A DNA stretch of 64,000 nucleotides, from the NCBI GenBank assembly GCA_014549065.1, contig JACDOX010000154.1, positions 1,057,325 through 1,121,324 on the forward strand, written 5' to 3'. Position numbers and translations under genes: made by a program. Origin of the DNA: Cardinalis cardinalis (lineage: Eukaryota > Chordata > Aves > Passeriformes > Cardinalidae). Shown here one piece after another: positions 36,726 to 49,600 of this stretch (the stretch's first letter is position 1; each line of letters begins with the position of its first letter). Below the pieces are notes generated by a model that did not search any database, was not told the DNA's origin, and was given only the letters and a program-made list of their open reading frames with translations.

Positions 36726-36797
36726 GATACTCAAACACCTGAACTCCTCTTAAGTCATGGAATCAAAAGGCTCGTCTTTGAGGGGGACACTCACTAC

Positions 36798-36889
36798 ATT
36801 TTCTATATAGACAACTTTGTACATACAAGTCGTAAAGTGCGTTAAAAAGCGCGTAAAATTTTCTATGTAGAAAACTATGTACATATAGC
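36798..36889. repeat. Imperfect duplication, about 60-bp period
   Basis: The motif 'attttctatatagacaactt' plus 'tgtacata' at 36798-36826 is repeated at 36858-36886 as 'attttctatgtagaaaacta' plus 'tgtacata'. The spacer contains 'gttaaaaagcgcgtaaa', with two CpGs. Confidence 0.75.
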
Positions 36890-36899
36890 ACACACATGT

Positions 36900-38560
36900 A
36901 CTAAAACACTTGGAGTTAAGCCAAATTTCACCTTCATCTTCACATCCCCAATACCTACAATACAAAACCAGAATTCAAAAGAAAAAACAAACAAAGCGAA
37001 CAAAAGAACATAAGGAACCAAACAAAGAAAAAATTTCTAAAACCCAAGAGAGAGAAATGAATCAAGAAAGGAAACCAAACCCAAAAAACAGTCAACAGAA
37101 GCCTGGCACATGTAGAAAACATTGATTCACTTAGAGAACATAAAGAGGGTCATGTCCGAACCTCCTTTTTCTTAAAAACAAAACCAAACCCCTTTTGTTT
37201 GTCTGTTTGTTAGCTCTTATTGTTTGAGAAAAGTCACAGTAGCACTCTCACCTTGAACCAGAGTTTGGAACTTTTTGTGTTTCTTTGTACAAAAGAAAAA
37301 ACGGTTTAGGTTATGGAAAATAGTTGGGAAATTTGAGGTTGGAGAGAGGAGATAGAGAGAGAAACTGGAAGATTGCATAGTTGTGAACAGTGGCTTCTCA
37401 TCAAGGTGAAAAAGTGCATCATCTGATAAAATAGCATTTGATTATTATTCTTTTTTGTTCGGTTCCATACTTTTTTTTTTCCTCAGTCAACTGTACATGT
37501 CACACATGAAAAGGTATTTACAGCACACACACATGCTAACATTAAACGTCTGACACTGAAACAGCCATTCTTTAAAGGTTCCATCAGAGTTTGTTCCATG
37601 CAAATTTGTATTCTTTTTAAATACATTTTTTGCTACATCCTAAGACCACAGACTTGTCTAAGCCCATCTCATGTAATTGTGATCATTAGCAACACAAAAA
37701 GGAGAAAAGCACCGAAATGGCTCGGCTTGATCACCAAACCTCTGCTTTGACTTCTTTCTCTTTTAATTTTCAATCCTTCATCACTGCTGGTTGTTTGCTT
37801 TTTAATTTTTTTTTTCTCTTTGTTGTTCTCTTTGTTGTTGTCATTTGTTTACATTAATTTTCCAGAGATGGGAAAAAACAATTGACTTTTTCTTTTTTTT
37901 TTTAAGTTTTCTTGAGGTAACAGTTATGTTCAGAACCTGGGGCAAGCAGCAAAGCTTTCAAAAGCTTTTGAGAGATGAGGTGTGAGGCCAAACACTGCCA
38001 CCAACATTGTAAACTAACATTGAAACAAAACAAAACAAATAAAATTGAGATGAGTGTTCCAGGTTTCTGTCCCAGCTAAACCTCCCACCCTCTTTCAACC
38101 CTCTGTCCTTTTCCAAAAAATCACAAATGAAATGAAAAGGAAATAAAAGCAACTTGGCACATTCCCTCTCTCACCAGCCAAATGAAAAAAGACAGGTGTT
38201 GTACATTAAAAAAGATACTTCAAAAGCTTTTCATGCTTGCTGCCTGTCTCAAGTGCATTTTAATTTATGTCTGATCATTTACATTTATCTAGGAAAGTCA
38301 TATTTGTTACACTTTACAGAGGATCACTTCATTTTTGTCCTTTTTAAACATTTTCACTTTTTTTTTTGTCTTTTGGATAATGAGTTGGTTATAACAATCT
38401 ACAGTAAGGCTGCACAGGAAGAATACTGTGTGGTTTATTTTTTTAATCTCTAAGAACCAAAGTATATAAAATGAGGTTTGATTCTAGCACCTTTTACAGT
38501 ATTATTGGTGTTGTTCCCTTTAGGAAAAAAAATACCTTCACTCCACATCTGTTTTATCAT
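36900..38560 (-). other. AT-rich UTR-like block, free of repeats
   Basis: About 1.65 kb of AT-rich sequence with many T-runs on the plus strand (37471-37480, 37805-37817, 37889-37902, 38359-38367), i.e. A-runs on the minus strand. There are no transposon signatures and no ambiguous bases. The composition resembles a vertebrate 3' UTR on the minus strand. It is 14-16 kb beyond the XKR6 stop. Minus-strand poly(A) signals can be read in it ('ttttttattt'-type sites), but these are expected by chance in AT-rich DNA. Confidence 0.3.
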
Positions 38561-39238
38561 CTCTCTCTAGNTTCAGCAATACTTCAAAGGTAACAATAAG
38601 GGGATGATTGACCCAAACCAGCAGTCCTTTGACAAAAAAACCTCTCCCCCCTGAAGTCAGGCAGAACTGCTCATGTGAGCAAAGCCTTAGCCAGCTTCCC
38701 TCCTGCCTGCCAGCGAGGGCTGGGGCAGCAGTTTGCTCTGAGCAGCANGGAAAGCCGAGCATCCAAAGAGGAAAAAAAACCACACCAAGTTGCTGGGGCA
38801 GCTGAGATGGAGAGGCTCGACAGCAGATGGTTTTGCTCGGGGTGGAGGCAATAACACTGCTTGCCACAGGGTGCAGAGGNTGCTGCCCTGGGATGCTCCC
38901 CTGGGNTGCTGCCCCACCAANNCCATCATTCTCCTTCCANGGCAAGGGGAGACCTCCCCATCCCNCGTGAGGAGGAAGATGTGGCCTGGCAGCATCCGCT
39001 GGGGAGATTTGGAGAAATTTTTAGAAATTTCNATGATGTGAAACAGCATCTTTCACTGAGAGCGTTTCTGGGAGTTGGGAGGGNAGAAGGAAGCTAGAAA
39101 AGTAAAAAACAAACCATAGGAAAGAGAAGCTCCTTGCCAAGGTTGTAATGTTTTACAGGACGTTTGTTGGTTTCACTCGAGCAGTGTTAATCCTGCAGAG
39201 GAATGATCCATTCCCCTGACAGCGGCATCAGAACCTCA

Positions 39239-39296
39239 ATTATATATATATATAATTATAACTATAGCAATCTATCTATCTATCTACCTATCTATT
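39239..39296. repeat. TA and CTAT microsatellites
   Basis: (TA)n at 39239-39256, a short spacer, then (TCTA)n at 39271-39296 with one variant unit. Confidence 0.9.
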
Positions 39297-40419
39297 TTTA
39301 TTTATATAAGTATACATTAAAGTCTGTTACTGCACTGGCACCTAATACAGAGGAAAAGTACTGGCGTTGCTGCTGGATGCAAGTGGTTGCCTTGACTGAA
39401 GTCCTGTGAAGGGTGAGCACCACAAGGAAAGGCACCACGAGGCTTTGAGAGTTGAAATGCTGCTGCCCTAACATAGCCATCATCAACAAAAATAAAGAGC
39501 TTGGTGGAGTTCATGAGGGCAGGTGGGGCCAGGCTGAATCCTGGCCTTGCTGATGACAGAAAAAACAGAGTTTTCCCAGAAAAAAATACTGGGGTTTGCA
39601 CAGGGTGGCTGATGGTGAAATTGAGACCAGAGTTTGGTCTTTTAAGGGGCACGTTGATTTTGCGAGCTCTTATGTAGCACTTTGGATGCTTTTTATCAGC
39701 CTTCCTAAATTCAGACAGCCTCTTTGTGCCATGTTCAACATGCCTGCACCGATGGAAGAAAAGCAGGATGGAACTTTGAGCACTCAGGGAATAATCTAAC
39801 ACAAAGAGGGCCCAGCCTGCCGTGGGCTGCCTCCTGGGATGGGCTGGATGCCTTCAGCTCCCACTAAACCAGGGGAAGTNGGAGGCGCTCAGTGAGTCAG
39901 ATCTCATCTCTCTGCATAGCCCTGTCCTGAATATCTCAATCCATCACACCCCAGGAGCCCAGAGAATAAATTGTCCTGGACACAAGCAATTTTGATGGGT
40001 TGACAGAAGTCCTGCCAGGCTGAGGCAGAGATGAAACCTGCACCTGTCTGGTTTTCCNAAGTCTTAGCCCGTGCTTCTCATTCCCTCCTTACTCAAACAA
40101 CATTTCTGCTGTGCTAAACTTTTTGTGTTGGCCCTTGCTCTATTTCTTCTGCTCATAAACTCACACTCAAGCACATTGCCCNCCAAGATGCAGAAAACAG
40201 AGGAAGAGCTGGGAATAAACCAGAGCACATCCTCAGAGCCCTCCTGCAAAACGAGAAGTTGCTGCAGACACTGCCCATCCCCAACGGGCTCCCTGTGCAT
40301 AAGGTCATTGCTTGGTGATCGGAAAAGGAAAAGAAGAGACTCGCAGGCACTCGATGCCAAGTTAAGAGCACAGGTTTTGCATCGTGTTGACACCTGTCAG
40401 CCCATCCCATCTGAAAATC

Positions 40420-40620
40420 CCGAGCTCTCCCGACAGCTGCTGACAAGCAGCCTGCCCCCGCTGTCAGCGGCATCGCGCCGAGGCAAGGACAGCGCCAACG
40501 AGCTTGGCGGAAATTCGCTCGCTGGACAGAGAGGAGGGGCAGGACTGTCCCCAGGACTGTCCCCGGCCACTTCTGGCCAGCTCAGAGCAAGGATTGGAGG
40601 CAACCCCGTGTGAACCAAGC
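40420..40620. other. Small CpG-rich patch
   Basis: CpGs cluster within 'gcatcgcgccgaggcaagga' and nearby text, much denser than in the surrounding DNA. A perfect 12-bp tandem ('aggactgtcccc' twice) lies at 40541-40564. It is too small for a standard CpG-island call. It might mark a minor promoter or be a GC-biased patch. No TATA box or transcript evidence. Confidence 0.3.
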
Positions 40621-43069
40621 ACTGTGTGTGTGGCTTGGTGGCAGAAGCCAAGAATGGTGTTGGGACACCACTGTAGGGGACTAATGGAGTTGCCTGCGGC
40701 AGGACATGACGTGGTTTTTCTTGTTCGTTGAGGTCAACTTTTGGGCATCTGATTTGGATCCCAGTCTTTCTAGAATCCCAGAAAGGCTGGCTCAGGTGCA
40801 GAAATGACCTAGGAAGAAGCCAGCCTCACCCAGATGAACTGAAAATCCTTGATCCTAACTTGGATGGATGGGCATCTTCACCTGCAAGCCATGCTGGGTC
40901 AGAATGGCACTGGAAGGACAACTTCAGATGAAGGACCTGGGTTCAGAATGGGCTGAGTTTTTTTATAAGGCAAATTCAAGGCATGGGCATGACCAAGTTT
41001 CAAGCTTAGTAAACAAAAAATGTACTTTTTACTAGGAAAGCTTAGGCCATTATTCCTGACTGATGCACCTGATCGAGGGGGTCTGGGATGAACAGAAGTC
41101 TTCTTTGGAATTTTTTCAGCCAGGGAGGATTTAGGGTGGGAGAATAAGACACNGGGATGCCTGTGGCATGAAATCTTGGGAATGCACCTGAGGACCCAGG
41201 ACCCATGTGCTTTCTCCACCTGTGCTGTCAACANCCCTATGGCCCAACACGACTGTTCTAAATCCTTGGTTTCTCAGTTGACTTCCCTGGATGCTTTCCA
41301 NGGGGAGAGAGGGGCATTTCAGAGGATGGAGAAAAACGCCTCCCAAAATCTTATTGGGATGCTTCAGAACAATCTGCCTGTTTGTGTCTGCTGAGCCAAA
41401 TGGGCACAAAAGGAAGGTTATGTGATGNATTTGTCCCCACCACTGTGGTCCCACAACACTTTTGATATTAAGGTCTGGAAACGTATCACCAACATTGTCT
41501 AAATACTCCTCTCATCACCCTTGTGAGGGAACCTTTATCCCTTCCAGTTTTCAGGTGAAACATGGAGCAAAAAAACCCCAAAACCCCCAGGTTAACCCTG
41601 TAACTCTAAAAACTTGTTTTTCCCACTTTGTACTGGTTGTGGAATTTGTTCTCCTAGAATAAGATTTATGTGAGGAATCAAGTGCAAGACTGTTTTCCAG
41701 GTTTTGAGTGTTAACGGGTTCCAGTAGTGATTAGTTGAATTTCAATGTTTATGGGAAAAGTGGCACTTCTGCAATAGAAGTATTTAAATTGTGCTATTCT
41801 CTGTGGCTGTGCCAATTTTCCAGTACTATCAAAATTCACTAATCAAAAATTCTCATAGGATGACAGCTCATTTGAGAGGTTTCTGTAGACTTTTAGAATT
41901 CCTTTCAATCAGAAGAGCTTTGCAAGACGTAAGATTGACAAAGATCTTTAAATGCACATTGCAACACCTGGGGTAAACGTGGCAGAGATACAGGGATGGA
42001 GGTGGCATCAGACTGACCATTCCCATATCACATGCCCTGGAAAGCAGGCCAAGGGCACCAGGGAACATCTTACACCTGCCAGCAGACACAACCCTAAAAT
42101 CCTCTTTNCTTTCCCAACCAACAGCCCATGGCAGAGATGGAGAGAGAACATGCATCTTCAGGCACCATGANTTTCAAAATAAATCCAAAAATATTCACAC
42201 CACAGGAAGGGCATTTCCTTGCAATCAGAAAGTCATTCAAACCTCCAGAATAGAGGGCCTTCCTGTGATAACCCTGGTTTTAGGGGAACAGCTCCACCAT
42301 GGAGCATGCTGTCAGATTCCCAAAGACAGATTCCTTGTTCCTATTAGTCTGGAAGAAGGAACACACAGAAAACCAGGCAAGAANGTCACCCCATCTGTTA
42401 TCTCATGCTCTTTTCATAATGGGTGGCCACATCAGATTTCGTGGAATNGTCCAAACTTGGCCCAGTGACAGGAGTCACCAAAATGAGATGTGAAATAGTC
42501 CTTCCCTGAGTAAACAAAACACTTTTAAAATGAATTCCCATTCCTCACTGGGACAAAAGGCTGGAATGGTAAAAGTTTGCAGGGCAGAAACAGTAGCCAG
42601 AACCATTGTTTTTTTCTGATAGGAAAATGTTTTCCATGAAAACCTCCTCAAGTTTTAGAACCATTTTGGGAAGGGACNTATTTTGTAGCTAATGGAAAAC
42701 TTTGATATTTAAGGTAAGATCTCTTCCCTGTCACTCTCCCTACAAAGAAAAGATGGGAGACAAAGGGATTTGGCTGTGATACCTATTTAGGCCCTCCTTC
42801 AGAAAACACACATCACAGCTCTNCTCCAAATGACTGCAATTACATCCAATTTAAGGCTTGTTTAATTGCTCGAGTAGTTCTGGGAAGTCTATGGATAAGT
42901 GCAAACCAGTCCACTTTCCCTACTACTTATCAATCATGAATTTGTTGGCTGATACCGAGCCTTCAATAATTACTGGAAAAAATCAGGNTATAGGGGTATG
43001 ATTTGAAAATGAAATAATTTGAGGGGGTTCCTTGGGGAGCACTTTGTAGTTTCTCCCACAGTGTCAGCT

Positions 43070-43165
43070 CACAGAATCACAGAACATCCTGAGCTGGAAN
43101 AGACCCACAAGGATTATGGAAGTCCAACTCCTGCATGGGACAACCTCAAGAATCACCTGGTTGAA
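43070..43165 (-). mobile_element. CR1 LINE 3' fragment
   Basis: Antisense CR1 3' end: 'tcacagaatcacagaacatc', 'ctgagctggaa', 'agacccacaaggattatgga', 'agtccaactcctgcatggga'. Short, 5'-truncated copy of the same kind as at 23120. Confidence 0.85.
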
Positions 43166-44521
43166 GTAAAGAGGTTTCATCTTTAAGCTGCTGAAATTCC
43201 TGCGGGTGTGTGTTCCTGTGTGCACTCGTGCNCCCTCAGAAACTGAAATCAACCCCTCAAGAGAACAGATTGCAGGTGTAATCAGCTGGCATTTGTCCTG
43301 GATTTTCCCTAGTTAGGAAGGAACAGTGTTTGGTTTTAGAGTGGAAGAAGGAGAGGAAAGGCGGGGGCGGCGTGCAGGTGGCGTTCAGCTGGGGCTGAGG
43401 GGAGGAGGTTCTGGCACTGGCAGCAAGTTTTATTGGTAAATACAGCAAGAAAGGAAAATATGAGCTGCTTGTCCTTGTGACTGATGAATGGGATTGACAT
43501 CTGGAGGCAAAACAATAATCATTGCCTTTGAGTGGCATTTGGCATTTGAATTTTAAGGGCTTGAAATCAGGTTTGGAGGGTTTACTCCCTGCAAAGGAGG
43601 GCCCTGTTTTGCTGCGTGTGTTGACAGGGCTGTTCTCATTGCAGTGCTGATACTGGTAAAAGGAGAAACCATCTCTCCCTCAGATAAAGCCAGGGACTAC
43701 AAAGCCCCCATAGAGATCAGGGGTAGGCTAGACTCAGATGGCTCCTCTTGGAAAGATACTCCTGCTTTTGCCCAAGTTTTGCCCGCGTTTTGACAAACTC
43801 TACAAGCTCAAGCATGAAATCTATTGTCACAGTTGAAGGAAAAGACCAATAGGGCCCTGTTTGGCTCCCCATACCAGTAGAAATTAGTGTTTTTAGCATA
43901 GATAGTGTAAGGAGGCACCTGGCCATCAGTGGAGCTCTACTGATTTATCCTGATGCTGTGTTTGGCCCTCATGTTTTGTCAAATTTGGCTTCCAAATTTC
44001 TGAAGAAATGGAAGATAGGTGGGACAGCATTTCNTCAGGACCTTAGGCTTCTGATGGTCTTTTAATTAAAAAAAAATAAAAATCTCCAAGGAATGTTTAT
44101 TTCAACCCTGCTTGCAAATCCCAAATTGCTAGCACCTCTCACCAGGAATGACCTTCCTCATCTCGAAAAAGCCCTTTGGAATCCACAATATGTTAATATA
44201 TATTTAAACATATATACTGCTGCAGTAACATGGCATGTATGCTCACCTATATTTCCACGGGACTGGGGATATAGACTCAGACATACATGTTGATTAATCC
44301 CTTTAATCCTGAAAATTCATAGGCACCCACTTCACTTCAGACTTAATATATAGTAGGAAGAATTCTCTCTCTTCCTGCTGTTTTACTCTCACTGCCAAAG
44401 TGGGTCATACCAAAAAACAGGGTGCAAGCACAGCCTGGTGGTTTCCCTGGTAAACAGATCAATTTCAGGAGAATTAAAGGGTGATTTATCAATAATGTGA
44501 ACTTCTTGTCTTTTTTAAAAA

Positions 44522-44542
44522 ATATATATATATATATTATAA
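44522..44542. repeat. Short TA microsatellite
   Basis: (AT)n of about 20 bases, 'atatatatatatatattata', next to an A-run. Confidence 0.85.
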
Positions 44543-45565
44543 TGCCCTCAATACCTAATAGGCTATATCCTATTTAATTCCACGAGGTGGGCGACAATGA
44601 GCTTTGAAAGCAGTCTGCACCTACATCTTTTTGCTCTACCAGATACACAGGAGACTTTAATTGCTTTCAAAACCACACTTGCCCTCTCTCAGCCCTCTCA
44701 GTCCATCCCTGTTCAAGACACAGATGTGTGGTGCTTTTTAGGACAAAGAGGGAATATTCATTTGTTGGCCAGCATTTGGTTGGGTCAAACAAAGCAGTTA
44801 GCATAGCACCGAAGGAGTTACATTGCTTTTTTTTTTTCCCAACATCAATATTTTTTTTTTTTTTTTTGGAACAGAAGAAGTAAAAAGAACCCAGATGCAC
44901 CAAACTGAGTGCTAAAACAGGGCAAAGAAACAGCTGGGGAGAAGGACGGGGAAGAAGCAGACCCAAAGCCAATGCGGATGAGCGATGGCCCATCTGCAGG
45001 AGTGGGGCGTCTAAACTTTCTCTGCCTCAACAGGAAGATGTGCAGCTGCCTGGAGATTNAGGTGGAAGAGCCTGGCCTCTGTAGCCAGAAGATTTTGAAC
45101 TCCCTCCCCATGGTGGATACAGGGAAGGGACAGGNAAGGTACGTGGCAGACTGAGCCAGAGCTTCCTTCTTGCTTCTTGCAAGGCAAGTCTTGGGCTAGA
45201 GAAGACAACAGCCACTTGAAACCCCTCCCAGTGATCCCAAACAGACCAGATTCCACAGTCCTTACTCAGGACAGAAAAGGAGACCCAACAACAAAACCCA
45301 GCAATTTTGCCTGAGTAAGGAGTGCGTGAGCAGACTTCACAAAGCTTCTCCAAAAAGGAGCAGGGAGTCCTGCCTGGCATTGCATTCCCACAAGAGACAT
45401 CATACAATGGTCAGGACACTTTGACAATAAAAAGACAAAAAANCCCTAAACCACAGGCTCTCTAACACATGTTTTTCCCTTCTGAATCATCTGACCAGTG
45501 GTGACATTTGGAGCAATGAACTGGATTCCTTCCCTCATTCTAAAGAAAGTTATCTTGGTTTTCAC

Positions 45566-45658
45566 CCACGGTGCCTGGGGCTCAACCAGGGACGAATCCA
45601 CCTCGATGGACACGGAACCAGCAGCCAAAACTCCCACAGGTGGCAAGGGAAGTTTTGC
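45566..45658 (-). other. Weak candidate 93-nt exon, minus strand
   Basis: A good acceptor on the minus strand ('ccttcaccgtcctcccgcag', AG at 45660-45659) precedes 93 nt, exactly 31 codons. A moderate donor (TGG followed by GTGAAA) begins at 45565. The open frame continues on both sides, giving 88 codons without stop (45446-45709). No match to a protein that I know. Lower confidence than the candidates at 33353 and 36140. Confidence 0.15.
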
Positions 45659-46464
45659 CTGCGGGAGGACGGTGAAGGCAGCCTGGTCTGGTCTCTCTAG
45701 GTGTGGCACAGGTTTTTTCTCCAGGAAAGCAGGGACTTCGGGAAGAGTTGCACGGGAGCAGCGTTGGGTCTATTTTATCCTTTCACATCCCACCTTCACC
45801 CTTTGCGTAAGAAAACAGTTCAAAACCCCAAAAAAACCCCAAAAACAAAGCTACCGTACAACCAATTAAACTGCAATTATTGTGCTGTCTTAGGCAGTCA
45901 AGGAACTTAAAAGGCAAAAAACAGAAAGAAAAAAGATATTTTTTCACGTGTTTATCAGTTGAGACACTAGTTTTCCCATGCCTACAAGAGTCCTCAGCAA
46001 TACCAGCCTCCCAAAGAAGGTCCAGGCTATTCCAAAACAGCGTGAGCAAATTTTTCACTGTATTCAGATGGAAGCTGATGACTGAAAGATTAGTGCACAT
46101 TTAACCGTGGCTGATGAGAGCAACTTTTAAAGAAATTCAAGTATTCATCAGTAATCTGTTCGGTTCAGAAATACTTTTGTCATCTTTAGTTTCAAGTTTT
46201 CAGAAACAGCAAGGAAAAGGGAAAGGTCACCTGTTGTGTAAGAAAATAATATTGCAAATAGTGCTGTTACATTTGACCAGGAAAGCAAGGCTGTTCAGTT
46301 GGCGCACAACAATTTTCTCCATTCCTTGCTTTTGGGGAGAGAAAAGACTTCAAATCACTTTCTCAAGACATGCACCAGCAGGTTTTCCTTCTGCGTGTTG
46401 TAACCCACCCCTTCACTGCTCATCCCCAGCAACAGCACAAACCCAGCAAGAATGAAATTTTCAC

Positions 46465-46645
46465 GGTGCGCTTCCAGCACCTCTCACACGCGTTAACTTA
46501 AGCCTCACAACACCCCTGTGAGGTAGGTAAATATTATTATACCCATGTACAGATGGGTAAACTGTAGGCACAGAAAGGTTAAATCACTTGCCCAAGGTTA
46601 CACAGCAACTTCGTGGCAGAGCTGGGGTCGAAACCCAGGAGTACT
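46465..46645 (-). mobile_element. MIR SINE, well preserved
   Basis: The plus strand is a near-continuous antisense match to the MIR core and 3' half: 'cctcacaacacccctgtgag', 'gtaggtaaatattattatac', 'ccatgtacagatgggtaaac', 'gcacagaaaggttaaatcac', 'ttgcccaaggttacacagca', 'gcagagctggggtcgaaacc'. MIR is an ancient amniote tRNA-derived SINE, inactive for over 100 million years. In bird genomes most copies are heavily decayed, so the preservation here is notable. No gene is interrupted. It lies between 3' UTR-like sequence and unassigned DNA, about 6.4 kb beyond the XKR6 stop. Confidence 0.85.
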
Positions 46646-49600
46646 GTCACCCAAAAATCTGCAATGACTTTTAGACCGTGGCCACTTTCTACGCTCTCTG
46701 TAAGAGACCATCTGACAAACACAGCATTGCACAAATCCAATTAACTCCGTGGATTACAAAGTGCCTGGCTTTCAAACAGTTGCCTTGCTGCATGTGTCCC
46801 AAAGGAATGGGGAGGGCACAGGAAGGTTTCTGCTCTCAAATAATGTTTTTTTCCATTTGCAGGGCTTGGTTTTGGTTTGGTTTGGTTTTTAATATAGGAC
46901 AGGAAAAGGTATCCACATTGTTTTATCAACAACATCATTTTCCAATTGGGTTCTGTGCATGTCTGAGTATACATTGAGGTCCAGATGGTTTATGCAGATT
47001 TATTTTAATAGTCACCAGTTGCCTCCCTCCTCATCAGCGAAGAGCCAATGGAACATATGCAGCGATCTGTCACCTCATTTTCCCATTTTTCTCATTATCC
47101 CACTGTCTGAGCTTCAAGTAAGGAACAAGGGTTGAACACAGGCAATACCCAGCACAGCAGGAAAGCTCCTCCCTTTCTTCACATCACACCCCGACAGGAA
47201 AGAGTCACCACACCGTTATTCCCAAGTTCAAACACAACAGAACAATGAAGCGATTCTGAACGTGCTCATGGAGAATTAAGCAGATTGCAACAATCTCTAG
47301 CGGTACCCAAAGGTCTGGAAATGCGTTCTGCGCACAGTGAAAGGTTTGCCCACGTCTATTTGGGATAGCCTCAAATCTCCTCGTTCAAACCAGGCTGAGA
47401 TCCTCTGCACCAGAATACACCTGAGCTCCAAGGAAAAATAAAACCAGCAATCATAACCCTGGGAAAGCACCATTCCCAAAGCCCCCAGGGCTTGAGACAA
47501 CTGCCAAAAGAACAGCATGCAAGCTCCAGCAAGCAAAGGGTCCACAACGGAGTTCACATCATCCCTACCATCCTACATCAGCCACCTCAGCTTCTGTGGG
47601 GATTGGCATAGACCTTATTTTGTCATGGTTATTTGGGTTTTTTTTTTCTGGTGGGTTTTCTTTTGCAGGATCACATTGGATCTGAGCAGAACCCAGAGAA
47701 AAGCAAACCCAGTAAAAGAAGGAAAAATCCTAGGAAAGCCTGTCTCCACAAATTTCCACCGACTCCGGCAGCTTCCAAATTGTCTCCTGCCCAAGCTGCC
47801 CAGCAAGCAGGCACTAAAAGGTTTTGCAAATGCACAGTAGTAAGTTTTCCTTTTCAAAGCACCTCTGAGCTTCAATGAAATCATGCTGGACTAACCTCAG
47901 ACCACATTTTCTTCGGGAGGTTTAGTCATGCTGCAGGTGTGTGGGTGACAGGTGTGACATGCAGGACCAGGAGTGGGATAAATTGTGAAGTGAATCTTGT
48001 GTGTACAAAAATATATCTGTAGAGCACAGGGTGATTGCCCTCTGAAAGTCAATAGTGATGCACCTCACGTGAGCCTGGTTTTAGCAGACAATTCACTAAA
48101 GCTTGGAATTAATTTTGCCATTTCATCCAGTCAGCTTGAAATAAAAATACATGCAAATGACTGCTGACTTTTGGCAGAGGCACAAAAGGACAAGGTGAAG
48201 CAGAGAAGTAGCTCCACTGAAAATATATATATTTACACTTGAAATGGGTGTATGACTTGCACTTTGGACTGGTAAATATTCACCATTGGCTCCTCTTCTA
48301 CAGTTCAGGTTGGATTAGCTGCAGATGAAAAATGCCTCGTGTGGGTGGCAAAGCATGACAAGGGCATGGGCAGGGACCTTGTAAGTCCTGTGTTTCCACT
48401 GTTGATTTGCTCTGGTCTGAATGATTCCTGTCTCTGAATTAGCTGCCTATGGATGTGTAACACTATCACAGTAAACATGCCATCCATCTGACACGGATGT
48501 TGGGATGGATGGGTTGACATCTGAGCCGTAAAACTGATGCAGTTTGCAAAACAACCACAGCAAAGGGAACAAAGTGAACTGAAAAATAACTTGTCCATTG
48601 AATCAGGCAGAAAATGGAAAAATGCCAGATCAGAGCTGACGTTCTCCACCACCTCTTGCATCCTGGTCTGTGGCATGGAGTTACATCTTTGTTAGGAAAT
48701 TAAACGCTTCCAGGATCCACTCTGGCTATGAAGTCAACTGAGTAGTGCTGGCCCCATCCTGATTCCGAAAATCTTCCACCCCTGATATGGAGCAGCTGCA
48801 TCCAAACTGCAGACTGGGGATGGTCTCNGGCCAGTGCTAAAGCCTGGGCAAGCTGTGCCTGAGCCCAGAACTCCTTGGAGTGGATCAAAACCATGCCAGG
48901 GAAGGTCTGAGCAATAACAGTCGGGATGGTGGAGCCCTCGTGCCTCGGCATTGCCCTGGCATGGCACAGTTGGCTGGTTTAGATGATCCCAGGGTGAATC
49001 CAGCACCACAAACGTGCCAGAGAACTTGGCCACCAATCTTGTGAATAGATACAGGCTCAACCCTCTCCATGGCAGTTTGAGAAGCTCCTCATGCAGTATC
49101 TTCTGGCCAGAAGGTGGGATATGGTATAAAAAAGGTACCAGGAAAAAGCTGAGGAGTTAAAATCAAAGTGAAACCAAAATAAGTTGCTGACCATCCTGCA
49201 AAAGTGCACACCAAAAAATCAAAGGGCAAAAAAAAAAAATAAAACAGGAGGAGAGGACGAGACTCTTAGCACTGGGATTAGTACCAATAAAGGGCTAGGG
49301 TAGTTTTCCACCCTGAGCTTTTGACTTGGCAAAAGGCGCTGTTTGGCAACAAGATCACAGGTAATCCCAAAAGGAAATGGTCACCCCCCCAAAATTGTCC
49401 ACCAGGAACATGTTGGGAGCAGTGGCAGAGCACGTGCTTTANGTTAAGGCTGTAATGAAGTCCTGGAAAAAGAAATAGCTCTTCAGGGAGGACACAGGCT
49501 CTCCCTGGAAATCCTTTACTAAATGAGGATGCTGATGGTTATCATTCAAAGAAAGGAGAAGCAGAGGCAGAAAGTTTATGCAAGTAGTGAAACAGTCTCA

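Larger units (their letters stand above)
38561..43069. other. Unassigned sequence with a CpG cluster
   Basis: No gene recognised. The part at 38570-39085 is GC-rich and has ten ambiguous bases within about 515 bp. Microsatellites lie at 39239-39296 and a CpG-rich patch at 40420-40620. The 180-codon plus-strand frame at 40071-40613 has no ATG at its start and is not supported. Confidence 0.4.
43166..46464. other. Unassigned sequence
   Basis: No gene recognised. TA microsatellite at 44522-44542; T-runs of 11 and 17 bases at 44827-44837 and 44851-44867. A possible minor exon at 45566-45658 is listed separately. Confidence 0.4.

Noticed and set aside
40071..40613. 180-codon plus-strand frame with a signal-peptide-like start and an RKRR site, suggesting a secreted peptide precursor.
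   Set aside because: The frame opens with GTG right after a stop codon. The first ATG lies after the hydrophobic stretch, and an ambiguous codon interrupts it. No splice site adds an upstream exon.
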